Shown: positions 32,824 to 39,528 of the stretch, in pieces | Layout of the letters: each line of letters starts with the position of its first letter | Numbering within the stretch: position 1 is the stretch's first letter | Assembly (NCBI GenBank): GCA_903861835.1 | Contig: CAIOVX010000054.1 | Span: 1-39,528, forward strand | DNA: 39,528 nucleotides | Direction of reading: 5' to 3' | From: Candidatus Firestoneibacteriota bacterium | GTDB lineage: Bacteria; Oederibacteriota; D2-FULL-39-29; CAIOVX01 | Notes under the pieces: generated by a model | The model's input: the letters and a program-made list of their open reading frames with translations, nothing else | What the model was told of the DNA's origin: nothing | The model's database searches: none | Position numbers and translations under genes: made by a program

Positions 32824-33812
32824 GATCAGTTCTGGTCCGCGCGCCGGGTTGGATAGGAGATTCCGTTATTTCTATGCCGGTGGTAAGAGCCATTAGGGAT
32901 AACTTCCCAGAGGCCTTTTTGCGTATTTCCGTCAAGGACAGGGTGCGGGATTTATGGGATGGCTTCAGATTCGCTGATGAGATTGTTTCAGACAGTGAAC
33001 TAAAGAATAAAGTAAAAATGCAATTTGATTTGGGAATCATATTCCCTCATTCATTTTCCTCGGCTTACAAAATGCTCAGGTCAGGAGTAAAGTACAGGGC
33101 GGGTTATTCTACTGAACTCCGCGGCCTGTTGCTGACGCATAGAGTTCCTAAGCCCGGGAAATTCCGGTCGAAACATCTTCTCGAGGAATATTTGGATATC
33201 CTTAGGCATCTGGGACTTAAAATACGTTCAAAAGAGCTTTTCTTTGAAGTACCTTCAAAAGCGCAGAGGAAAATTGAAAGGCTTATAAAGAAAAGAGATA
33301 AGGGAGGCAGCCGCCCTATAATAGGACTGTGCCCGGGGGCCTCCTTTGGAAAAGCCAAGGCCTGGCCACCGGAACGTTTTGCTCAAGTTGCAGAGTATCT
33401 TGTTCGTAAATACTCGGCAAATGTTGCCGTTTTTTCAGGGAAAGGCGAAACAGAGAATGCAAAAAAAATATTGCAGGGTTTGAAAAACGATGTTATACTT
33501 TCTTTAGGCGGTAATCTGTCCGTGAAAGAAAGCGCTGCTTTAATTGAAAAATGCGCCGTTTTCATCTCTAATGATACGGGACCGATGCACATAGCGGCAG
33601 CTCTAAATGTTCCACTGGTAGCTGTTTTTGGTTCTACGAATCCCCTATGGACCGGCCCGCTTGGCAGTAGATCGAGGGTGCTTTACAGAAAGGTTCCTTG
33701 CAGTCCCTGTTTTAAGAGGTCCTGCCCGAGAAAGAGCGGCAGATATGAGTGCCTTTCAAGCATAACTGCAGATAATGTAATAAGGGAAATAGAGAAACTT
33801 AAAGTTCTGTAG
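32799..33812 (+). CDS. waaF: ADP-heptose:LPS heptosyltransferase (GT9)
   Basis: A 337-residue GT-B glycosyltransferase that adds heptose to the inner LPS core from ADP-heptose at the inner membrane. VLVRAPGWIGDSVISMPVVR at the N-terminus, CPGASFGKAKAWPPERFAQ in the middle and SNDTGPMHIAAALNVPLVAVFGSTNP near the end are the defining blocks. A heptosyltransferase II-type identity fits best. The ATG lies inside the upstream glycosyltransferase with no ribosome-binding site, so translation is probably coupled. It supports a diderm envelope. Confidence 0.9.
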   Translation: MGIDKKEIGSVLVRAPGWIGDSVISMPVVRAIRDNFPEAFLRISVKDRVRDLWDGFRFADEIVSDSELKNKVKMQFDLGIIFPHSFSSAYKMLRSGVKYRAGYSTELRGLLLTHRVPKPGKFRSKHLLEEYLDILRHLGLKIRSKELFFEVPSKAQRKIERLIKKRDKGGSRPIIGLCPGASFGKAKAWPPERFAQVAEYLVRKYSANVAVFSGKGETENAKKILQGLKNDVILSLGGNLSVKESAALIEKCAVFISNDTGPMHIAAALNVPLVAVFGSTNPLWTGPLGSRSRVLYRKVPCSPCFKRSCPRKSGRYECLSSITADNVIREIEKLKVL

Positions 33813-33822
33813 AGGGTGAAGA

Positions 33823-34467
33823 ATGAGAATAACTGTTTTGGTGAGCACATTGGTTCTCTTGACTTTTCTTGGCTCTTCTTGCGGCAAGAATCCCGTAGGG
33901 ATTTCAACATGTTCGTTTTCTTCCGGAGTTTATTCAACATCTTCGTCTAGCAGTACAACCTCTACTTCAGCCTCCACCAACTCGTCCGGAGGCGAAGTCA
34001 GCACTCAGGGCAATAACTCTGTAGACACTAAAGGCGGGGATACCGGTGTCTCAGGCGCCGATATCTCTACCGGTGTAACTGCTGCAGTCTTAGATACATC
34101 TAGCGGACAAGGAATAAGCGGCTCCTATTCAAGTATGACTTTCTCCATAAATAATAATATAACTCATTTCTATTTTCCTTCAGTTTCAGGAAATCCTATT
34201 ATTTACTGGAATGCGTCCGGTGTTAATCAATCCTATCAGAAGGTTAGAATCAGCATAAATAAAACGATTCCCAGTAAAGCATATTGGGAAATAAAAGATA
34301 TAGCCAGGAGCAGAGGGAGTATTGTCTATGGAGATTCACAATCGGCAACTGTTGTAACAGCGGCTCTGCCGCTAGACAGGGGAAATTATTCTATATATAT
34401 TTCGGTTTATGACAATGAAACCAACAATAATAATACTTATGGCGGCGGGAATTTTGTCGTCCCGTAA
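33823..34467 (+). CDS. Lipoprotein with Ser/Thr-rich linker, paralogue of the next gene
   Basis: A 214-residue lipoprotein. The signal peptide ends in the lipobox FLGSSC, followed by GKNPVG. Residues about 30-75 are a Ser/Thr/Asn-rich flexible linker, including GGDTGVSGADISTGV. The C-terminal part (about 100-214) has an alternating pattern with SGVNQSYQKVRISIN, YWEIKDIARS and RGNYSIYISVYDN, suggesting a beta-sandwich. It lies 10 bp after waaF with AGAGGGTG before the ATG. The Ser/Thr tract is slippery for alignment; no known function. Confidence 0.8.
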   Translation: MRITVLVSTLVLLTFLGSSCGKNPVGISTCSFSSGVYSTSSSSSTTSTSASTNSSGGEVSTQGNNSVDTKGGDTGVSGADISTGVTAAVLDTSSGQGISGSYSSMTFSINNNITHFYFPSVSGNPIIYWNASGVNQSYQKVRISINKTIPSKAYWEIKDIARSRGSIVYGDSQSATVVTAALPLDRGNYSIYISVYDNETNNNNTYGGGNFVVP

Positions 34468-34495
34468 AGAACCAAAATGTAAAGGGGGTGAAGGC

Positions 34496-35167
34496 ATGAA
34501 AAAAGCTGTGATTCTTCTATGCGCGATTTGTTTGCTATGCTGTTTTTCCGCCGGTTGCGGGAGTAAAAACCCAGTAGGTCCGGCAGGCATGCTGTCTCTG
34601 GGATCAAATACAACCGCAGGGACCAGCAGTACAAATACTAACGCAGGTAGCGGTAACACAAACACCTCTAACAGCGGAAACACCACGGTAGACACAACAC
34701 CAATTAATACTGTCTCCACGCAGACAGGAGATACCGGTGTTTCAAACGTAGAAGGTTCTACCGGCGTGAATTCGGCAATTACAGGTGGCTCAGGGTCAGG
34801 CAACAACGGTGGGAATTCTTCCGGTACGCTTAACATGATTCTTGATTCAAGCGGGATTTCAGCTTGGGGAGCATGTACTGTTGCGGCAGGAAGCACGCCA
34901 ACGTTTTCATGGAGAGTATCAGGTGTTTCTTCTATCTCCAAATATGAGGTGTTGGTTTATTCGACAGTTGATTATTCTACTTACTGGTCGATAACTTATA
35001 ACAGCTCTGCCGGACTATCTGTTCTTTACGGGGCAACTCCTTCAGGTTGCGTTATTTCAGTAGCTCCTAAGGCACTGGTTAAAGGCGCCTACAATGTGGT
35101 AGTACACGCAAAAAACGCCGCAAATGTGGCTATCGGTTATGCAAACGGAACTCTGACAGTAAACTAA
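34496..35167 (+). CDS. Lipoprotein with Ser/Thr/Asn-rich linker, second paralogue
   Basis: A 223-residue lipoprotein; the ATG at 34496 gives a signal peptide MKKAVILLCAICLLCCFSAGC, whereas an earlier ATG (34409) is inside the previous gene. The lipobox is FSAGC, then GSKNPVGPAG. The linker repeats GNTNTSN-like units and contains TGDTGVSNVEGSTGV, matching the preceding lipoprotein. The C-terminal domain (about 115-223; SGVSSISKYEVLVYS, YWSITYN, VLYGATPSG, KGAYNVVVHAKN) mirrors the first lipoprotein's pattern. The tandem pair probably arose by duplication. Confidence 0.82.
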   Translation: MKKAVILLCAICLLCCFSAGCGSKNPVGPAGMLSLGSNTTAGTSSTNTNAGSGNTNTSNSGNTTVDTTPINTVSTQTGDTGVSNVEGSTGVNSAITGGSGSGNNGGNSSGTLNMILDSSGISAWGACTVAAGSTPTFSWRVSGVSSISKYEVLVYSTVDYSTYWSITYNSSAGLSVLYGATPSGCVISVAPKALVKGAYNVVVHAKNAANVAIGYANGTLTVN

Positions 35168-35184
35168 TTCCTTAAGGAGGAAAA

Positions 35185-35664
35185 ATGAAGAAAATCGCTT
35201 TAGTGGTTGTGTTGATGGCAGCCGTAGTCTGTTTCTGTTCGGCTGCAGGCGCGCAGGAATCTTCAGGATTAAAGGGAAAGACAGGATTTGGCTATACTAA
35301 TGCCGGAACTCCGTTGGGCCTCAAAATGTGGGTGTCAGACGGCATGGCGCTGGATGCTTCAGTCGGTTTCAACACTGCTGCCGGTGTTCAGAATTTCGGC
35401 ATTCAGTTAGGCGCTGATTTTGTGATGTCAAACAAGTATCCGGTCGTATTGCAGTTCAGGCCGGCGCTCGGATTTGATGTAGGAGCAACTACTAACCTCT
35501 CGGTCCCCATAATGCTGAACATCGAGTACTTTGTAACCAAGAACCTTTCGCTGTCCGCAGGTTCAGGAGCGCTCATATTCTGGCAGTTGAGCCCGGCTTC
35601 CGCCTTTACCTTCTCGCACTGCGTCAATACTACCAGCTCGCTGGGAGTGATTTACTACTTCTAA
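35185..35664 (+). CDS. Small outer-membrane beta-barrel protein
   Basis: A 159-residue protein with signal peptide (MKKIALVVVLMAAVVCFCSAAGA) and a chain of short amphipathic strands separated by turns (GKTGFGYTNAG, GLKMWVSDGMALDASVGF, FGIQLGADFVM, VVLQFRPALGFDVG). It ends in IYYF, the terminal aromatic signal for barrel insertion. Eight strands would fit the length. TAAGGAGG precedes the ATG, 17 bp after the second lipoprotein. It may act with the two lipoproteins; the function is unknown. Confidence 0.82.
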   Translation: MKKIALVVVLMAAVVCFCSAAGAQESSGLKGKTGFGYTNAGTPLGLKMWVSDGMALDASVGFNTAAGVQNFGIQLGADFVMSNKYPVVLQFRPALGFDVGATTNLSVPIMLNIEYFVTKNLSLSAGSGALIFWQLSPASAFTFSHCVNTTSSLGVIYYF

Positions 35665-35676
35665 TAAGTTTTCCTG

Positions 35677-35713
35677 CGCGGGGTTCCGTTTTATAGCGGC
35701 GCCCCGCGTTTTT
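35677..35713 (+). terminator. Intrinsic terminator after the envelope operon
   Basis: CGCGGGG (35677-35683) and CCCCGCG (35702-35708) close a stem with an inner CCG/CGG pairing, followed by TTTTT at 35709-35713. It separates the outer-membrane barrel gene from the 6S RNA promoter. Confidence 0.88.
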
Positions 35714-35747
35714 ATTTTCTGGAATTAATTAAGAAAATCATAATTGC

Positions 35748-35776
35748 TTGACAAAATATATATTCTGTGCAATCAT
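35748..35776 (+). promoter_or_regulatory. Promoter of 6S RNA
   Basis: TTGACA at 35748-35753, a 17-bp spacer, then AATCAT at 35771-35776, a weak -10 (4 of 6). The predicted start is near 35784, slightly before the closing stem of the RNA. Confidence 0.55.
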
Positions 35777-35783
35777 TCACTGT

Positions 35784-35968
35784 AACAGCAATTATTTCCT
35801 GCTCTACTCGTGGGGGTTAGGTATATTTTGAGCCAACGCCTTTTTGTCGGGAGCCCGGGTCTTCATGCGGTGCGCACGCCCGTTCGCGGGAAGCCTAAGC
35901 TGAAGCAGGACACCCACTTTGCAGAAAGGTTCAAAATCCCTGGCTTAACGGTAGAGCGGGTTTTTTTT
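35784..35968 (+). ncRNA. ssrS: 6S RNA
   Basis: 6S RNA mimics an open promoter and sequesters housekeeping RNA polymerase. CCTGCTCTAC (35798-35807) pairs with GTAGAGCGGG (35951-35960) as the closing stem; TTTTGAGCC (35826-35834) pairs with GGTTCAAAA (35928-35936). The 3' half GGGAAGCCTAAGCTGAAGC, ACACCCACTTTG and GGTTCAAAA lines up well with the E. coli 6S 3' half (GAAGCCTTAAAACTG, ACACATTCACCTTG, GGGTTCAAGG). Nine T follow the closing stem. Its length of about 175-185 nt is right, and rarA is downstream as in some other phyla. The short open frame inside is not a gene. Confidence 0.9.
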
Positions 35969-35978
35969 TGGAGAAATG

Positions 35979-37334
35979 ATGTCCGGACTTTTTGAAAACG
36001 ACAATATAACGCCCGGGAGCGTTCCGCTCGCAAGGCGCATGCGCCCTGATCGGCTTGAGGACTATGCCGGACAAGAGCACATTCTGGGAGAAGGCAAGAT
36101 TCTCAGAAGAGCAATTGACGCAGACAGAATATCCTCTCTAATTCTGTACGGGCCTCCGGGCTGCGGCAAGAACGCCCTTGCCGGAATTATAGCAAGAAGA
36201 ACTTCGGCAGTATTTACCGAGATAAATGCGGTTCTTTCCGGAGTTGATGACATAAGAAAGGTAACTGCCGAGGCCAAGGAAAGGCGAGTCCTATCAGGAA
36301 ATAAAACAATTGTCTTTATCGACGAGATTCACAGGTTCAATAAGGCCCAGCAGGATGCGCTGCTGCCGGACGTTGAGAACGGCGTAATAATCCTCGTAGG
36401 CGCAACCACACAAAATCCCTATTTTTATATTAACTCTGCTCTTATCTCACGCTCCATTGTCGTTCAGTTGGAACCGCTAAAGAATGCAGCCATAGCGGCT
36501 GTCGTTAAAAGGGCAATAACCGATAAAGAAAAGGGGCTTGGCTATTTAAAGATTTCCATAAAAGACGATGCTCTTGACCACCTGGTTAATTCGGCGGATG
36601 GTGACGCCAGGTCCGCCTTAAATGCCCTGGAATTGGGCGTTCTGACCTCAAAGCCGGGGGCGGACGGCGTAATAATCTTTGATCTTGCGGTCGCAGAAGA
36701 GTCTATAAGAAGGAAAAAGATAGTCTATGACAAAGACGGGGACGAACATTACAACACTATCTCCGCTTTTATAAAAAGCATGCGCGGCTCTAACCCGGAC
36801 GCAGCCATTTACTATCTCGCCAAAATGCTTTATGCTGGCGAAGACCCCAGGTTCATAGCGAGAAGGATTGTTATCTGCGCTTCCGAGGATGTCGGCAACG
36901 CCGACCCGCAGGCGCTCATTCTCGCGAACGCCGCCCTTTCAGTTGCCGAGTTTGTCGGCATGCCTGAGGCAAAGATACCGCTCGCCCAGGCTGTGGTTTA
37001 CATCGCGTGCGCACCCAAGAGCAACGCCGCTTACGCTGCCATTAATGCGGCAATGGAAGAGATGGAAAAGATGAAGACTCTTGAGATTCCCAGGCACCTT
37101 AGAAGTACGGGTTATTCCGGATCGAAGAATCTGGGGAACGGAGAGGGCTACAAATACGCTCACGATCATGAAGGACATTTTGTAGAGCAGGAATACCTGC
37201 CTGAAGCAAAAACCTATTATAACCCGACTACACAGGGCTATGAAGCCAAGATGAAGGCGTACCTTGAAATGCTGAAGAAATACATGAATAATAAAACTCC
37301 CTCAAACAGTGAGAATACGGCCCGGCCCCGCTGA
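35979..37334 (+). CDS. rarA: Replication-associated recombination protein A (RarA/MgsA) AAA+ ATPase
   Basis: RarA (about 451 residues) is a clamp-loader-like AAA+ ATPase acting at stalled forks. MRPDRLEDYAGQEHILG, Walker B FIDEIHRFNKAQQDALLP, and ATTQNPYFYINSALISRS are hallmark blocks; the C-terminal MgsA domain has LRSTGYSGSKNLGNGEGYKY. Walker A reads LYGPPGCGKNALAG, with Asn (N65) where Thr is usual. The second ATG (35979) is preferred since GGAG (35970-35973) is 5 bases away, against 2 for 35976. The ribosome-binding site abuts the T-run ending 6S RNA. Confidence 0.94.
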   Translation: MSGLFENDNITPGSVPLARRMRPDRLEDYAGQEHILGEGKILRRAIDADRISSLILYGPPGCGKNALAGIIARRTSAVFTEINAVLSGVDDIRKVTAEAKERRVLSGNKTIVFIDEIHRFNKAQQDALLPDVENGVIILVGATTQNPYFYINSALISRSIVVQLEPLKNAAIAAVVKRAITDKEKGLGYLKISIKDDALDHLVNSADGDARSALNALELGVLTSKPGADGVIIFDLAVAEESIRRKKIVYDKDGDEHYNTISAFIKSMRGSNPDAAIYYLAKMLYAGEDPRFIARRIVICASEDVGNADPQALILANAALSVAEFVGMPEAKIPLAQAVVYIACAPKSNAAYAAINAAMEEMEKMKTLEIPRHLRSTGYSGSKNLGNGEGYKYAHDHEGHFVEQEYLPEAKTYYNPTTQGYEAKMKAYLEMLKKYMNNKTPSNSENTARPR

Positions 37335-37373
37335 AAGCCCTGCTTTTCAATTCTGGAGTTTGAAAGTCTCTTC

Positions 37374-37382
37374 TGGTATAAT
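37374..37382 (+). promoter_or_regulatory. Extended -10 promoter placed for a leaderless GT87 transcript
   Basis: TGG followed by TATAAT at 37377-37382; the -35 region at the right distance is poor, as extended -10 promoters tolerate. The ATG at 37389 is only 6 bases past the -10, so the mRNA should begin at or one base before the start codon. No ribosome-binding site is present. Confidence 0.7.
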
Positions 37383-37388
37383 GTTTTA

Positions 37389-38672
37389 ATGCTTAAGGAT
37401 ATCAAGTGTTTGCTAAACAGAAAATCAGCTCTCTATTTGGGGTCTTTTTTCATTGCTGTAACCGCCTATCTCTTGACAAGAAGGTCTGTAGATTTCTACC
37501 CATTCTATAATATTTCCAGAAATATATTATACCTTGGAAAGGATCTCTATGGACCAAATCCGGCTTTTTCCTATCCCCCGTTCTTTTACTGTATAGTTGC
37601 TTTTTTCGCTGCGTTTACTCCAAAAATTGCGCTGCTCTTGTGGACTATCTGTAATATCTGCCTCATAACTGTCACTTATCTTCTTATAGTAAAGATAGTG
37701 GCTTTATTTGAGCCCAAGAATAATGTCCTTGTCGGGATTAAAAGCTACCGAAAGAAAGCCATAGTCATATTACCTTTTATTGTAATGCTGGGTATTGTCG
37801 CGGACAACTTAAATTTAGGCCAGGTCAACCCGCTCACTTTCTTTCTTTCGGTGCTTTCCATTTACGCCGCCCTTAAGGAAAATCACGTTCTAAGCGGCGC
37901 AGCGCTGGGAGTAGCCATCGCCATAAAAGTAACTCCGGCTATGATTCTAATATTCTTTCTTGTTAAAGGCTACTCTAAATTCCTGGGTTGGTGCCTTTTG
38001 ACCGTATTACTCTGTTTCACCGTCATACCGCTTGCTTTTTTCGGTTACGAGAATACGCTGAAATTCACCTCTGATTTCTTCAACCTCGTTATCACGCCAT
38101 TTTTTAGAGGAGATGTTACTATAAGGGAAACTTCAGGGTTCTGGCACTCGAACCAATCTTTTGACGGATTCTTTGGCAGGCACTTCACAACCTTTGGGAG
38201 AGAATATTACGGCGCTGCCCATAGATTTGATCCGGCTTTTCTTGATCTGGCAGGGGCGAAAAAACTTTCTTTTGCGGTGAAAGTCATCGCCTCCTTATTT
38301 ATGCTTTTCGCTATCAGAGGCACTTTTAAAAGCAGCAAAAAGCTTCTTAAATTTGAATTCGCGGCCGGTTTCCTTTTTGTGCTTCTGGTTTCTCCGGCGT
38401 CCTGGCTAAATCATTATATAACGGCGCTCTTTGCCTATTATGTGGTTGTGAATTATATTGCCTCTGGAAAAAGTGACCCAGTTAACTCTAAAGTGCTCTC
38501 TTTTTGCCTTCTGGCCTGTTGCCTTCTAACGGCGACCGGTTCTTTGTACCTTTCAGCCGATCTGCCGAAAATAATTCAAAGCATGTCCGGCATGTTTCTT
38601 GGACACCTGATACTCTTTTGCGGAATGCTTTACGTCTTAATACGTGAAAAGAACTTAAAAGAGGCAAAATGA
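37389..38672 (+). CDS. GT87-family polyprenol-linked glycosyltransferase (DUF2029)
   Basis: A 427-residue polytopic membrane protein with about ten hydrophobic segments. VDFYPFYNISRNILYLGKDL followed by FSYPPFFY, NLNLGQVNPLTFFL and GVAIAIKVTPAMI are the pattern of GT87 mannosyl/arabinosyl-type transferases that use polyprenyl-phosphate sugars on the outer face of the membrane. The conserved Asp is in RSVDFYPF. The acceptor and sugar are unknown. Its stop overlaps the histidine kinase start by ATGA. Confidence 0.8.
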   Translation: MLKDIKCLLNRKSALYLGSFFIAVTAYLLTRRSVDFYPFYNISRNILYLGKDLYGPNPAFSYPPFFYCIVAFFAAFTPKIALLLWTICNICLITVTYLLIVKIVALFEPKNNVLVGIKSYRKKAIVILPFIVMLGIVADNLNLGQVNPLTFFLSVLSIYAALKENHVLSGAALGVAIAIKVTPAMILIFFLVKGYSKFLGWCLLTVLLCFTVIPLAFFGYENTLKFTSDFFNLVITPFFRGDVTIRETSGFWHSNQSFDGFFGRHFTTFGREYYGAAHRFDPAFLDLAGAKKLSFAVKVIASLFMLFAIRGTFKSSKKLLKFEFAAGFLFVLLVSPASWLNHYITALFAYYVVVNYIASGKSDPVNSKVLSFCLLACCLLTATGSLYLSADLPKIIQSMSGMFLGHLILFCGMLYVLIREKNLKEAK

Positions 38673-39528
38673 ACAAGTTTGATCCGAAATTTGAAAAACT
38701 TCTCGATGCCCTTTCTGAGGGGGTAATGTTCCTGGATGCGAACGGCAGAATAATTGCGGTAAATAAATCGCTTGCCGACACCTTTTGCGTTGAAAAGGAA
38801 AAGGCTCCCGGCAGTTCGCTTATTGAATACATAAGAAACCATGAGCTTGAAGATTTCATTAAAAACGCTCTTGACTCCCAGCGCGGCGCCGAGCAAGAGT
38901 TTGAGCTCGTTACTCCGGTTGAACTTGTGGTGAGAATACGGGCCGCGCTCTATGGCGAGTCAGAAGAAAAGAGAGGTTTACTGGTAATAATCAATGACAT
39001 GACGTCTACCCGCAGACTGGAGAAAATCAGGGTTGAGTTCGCGGCAAATGTCTCGCACGAACTTAAAACTCCGCTTGCGGCCATAAAAGGTTATATTGAG
39101 ACTTTGCAGGACGGCGCAATAGACGACAAGAAGAACAACGTTAAATTCCTTAAAATAATAGCGGAACAGGTTGAAAGGCTTGACCGGCTTATAAGCGACC
39201 TGCTGGAACTTTCAAAGATTGAATCCGGGAAGAAGGAGATAACCCTTGCCCGGTTTGATATTAGAGAACTATTTGAGTCCGTAAAAAATATAGAAACCCC
39301 GGCCGCAGACAGGAAACAGATAGCCCTTGGGATTGATGTTCCCGCAGGATTCTCTGATGTGCTTGCGGACAAAAACATGATGGAAATTGCCCTGTTAAAC
39401 CTGGTTGATAATGCCGTGAAATTCACGCCGCGAGGCGGAGTGACGATGTCCGCCGAAAGGACCGGCGGGAAAACGAGAATTTCCGTCTCCGACACCGGGA
39501 TAGGCATACCCGCGGAGCTTCTGCCGAG
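38669..39528 (+). CDS. PAS-domain sensor histidine kinase (PhoR-like), cut by window end
   Basis: The first 286 residues of a histidine kinase. A PAS domain (about 6-105; LLDALSEGVMFLDANGRIIA) is followed by HisKA with the phospho-acceptor H130 in AANVSHELKTPLAAIKGY and the start of the HATPase: N box MEIALLNLVDNAVKFTP and G1 box VSDTGIGIP. There is no membrane segment before the PAS domain, so the protein is cytoplasmic or peripheral. The ATG overlaps the GT87 stop (ATGA) with AGAGG upstream. No response regulator is visible in the window; one may follow beyond the end. Confidence 0.92.
   Translation, partial: MNKFDPKFEKLLDALSEGVMFLDANGRIIAVNKSLADTFCVEKEKAPGSSLIEYIRNHELEDFIKNALDSQRGAEQEFELVTPVELVVRIRAALYGESEEKRGLLVIINDMTSTRRLEKIRVEFAANVSHELKTPLAAIKGYIETLQDGAIDDKKNNVKFLKIIAEQVERLDRLISDLLELSKIESGKKEITLARFDIRELFESVKNIETPAADRKQIALGIDVPAGFSDVLADKNMMEIALLNLVDNAVKFTPRGGVTMSAERTGGKTRISVSDTGIGIPAELLP

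Noticed and set aside
34372-34941. 189-codon minus-strand frame rich in Pro/Val/Glu
   Set aside because: It is the complement of the Ser/Thr/Asn-rich lipoprotein linkers; composition alone explains it.
35810-35995. 61-codon plus-strand frame
   Set aside because: It lies in the 6S RNA, whose base pairing and conserved 3' half explain the sequence better; no ribosome-binding site.
1-39528. CRISPR arrays, insertion sequences, prophage or toxin-antitoxin genes
   Set aside because: I looked for regularly spaced repeats, transposase or integrase motifs and small overlapping gene pairs and found none.

Overview
This 39.5 kb window looks like a contig from a metagenome or single-cell assembly. Its first 32 bases are Illumina adapter, not genomic DNA. 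The genome behind it is a diderm (Gram-negative-type), probably anaerobic bacterium. A four-subunit ferredoxin-dependent 2-oxoacid oxidoreductase points to anaerobic metabolism. A heptosyltransferase, lipoproteins, an outer-membrane barrel and an EnvC-like factor point to an outer membrane with LPS. The DAP aminotransferase route (dapL), the low-to-moderate GC content and the gene mix suit one of the uncultured phyla around Elusimicrobiota, Omnitrophota or Firestonebacteria, but nothing here fixes the phylum.

Layout. 0-3 kb: a truncated 3' gene end, then a class V aminotransferase with serA (serine synthesis). 3-6.1 kb: porCDAB, an overlapping operon behind a good sigma70-type promoter. 6.1-7.1 kb: a zinc-type cation diffusion facilitator. 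7.2-17.5 kb: a long biosynthetic run lysA-dapF-dapA-dapB-dapL-folK-deoxynucleoside kinase-panC-panD-uvrA, giving meso-DAP/lysine, folate and pantothenate functions plus DNA repair. 17.6-21.8 kb: a Crp/Fnr regulator translationally linked to ftsX-envC-ctpA, a cell-division and wall-remodelling set without ftsE. 21.8-30.4 kb: a block bracketed by tRNA-Ser(UGA), tRNA-Ser(GCU) and tRNA-Phe(GAA). It holds a UroD-like protein, a reverse-strand pfkB-agaS-gatZ amino-sugar/tagatose operon, a basic coiled-coil protein with trxB, and a sugar epimerase with a Gfo/Idh dehydrogenase. 30.5-35.7 kb: envelope genes, namely a CsgG-like/barrel fusion (minus strand), an LPS-core glycosyltransferase with waaF, two paralogous lipoproteins and a small outer-membrane barrel. 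35.75-39.5 kb: 6S RNA directly followed by rarA, then a GT87 membrane glycosyltransferase overlapping a PAS histidine kinase cut by the window end.

Expression signals. Most promoters I can see have TTGAAA or TTGACA-like -35 boxes, 17-18 bp spacers and an extended -10 (TGnTATAAT or variants). At three genes the -10 sits only 6-8 bp before a start codon that has no Shine-Dalgarno sequence, which predicts leaderless mRNAs. Many adjacent genes overlap by ATGA, so translational coupling is widespread.

Most of the window is ordinary core metabolism. The points most worth following are the leaderless/extended -10 promoter pattern, the amidase-activator-type EnvC next to an FtsX without FtsE, the GatZ-AgaS-PfkB operon with no GatY/KbaY aldolase, the 12-bp hairpin in the CDF start region, the 6S-rarA junction and a RarA with an altered Walker A motif. 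I do not see CRISPR arrays, insertion sequences, prophage genes or an obvious defence system.
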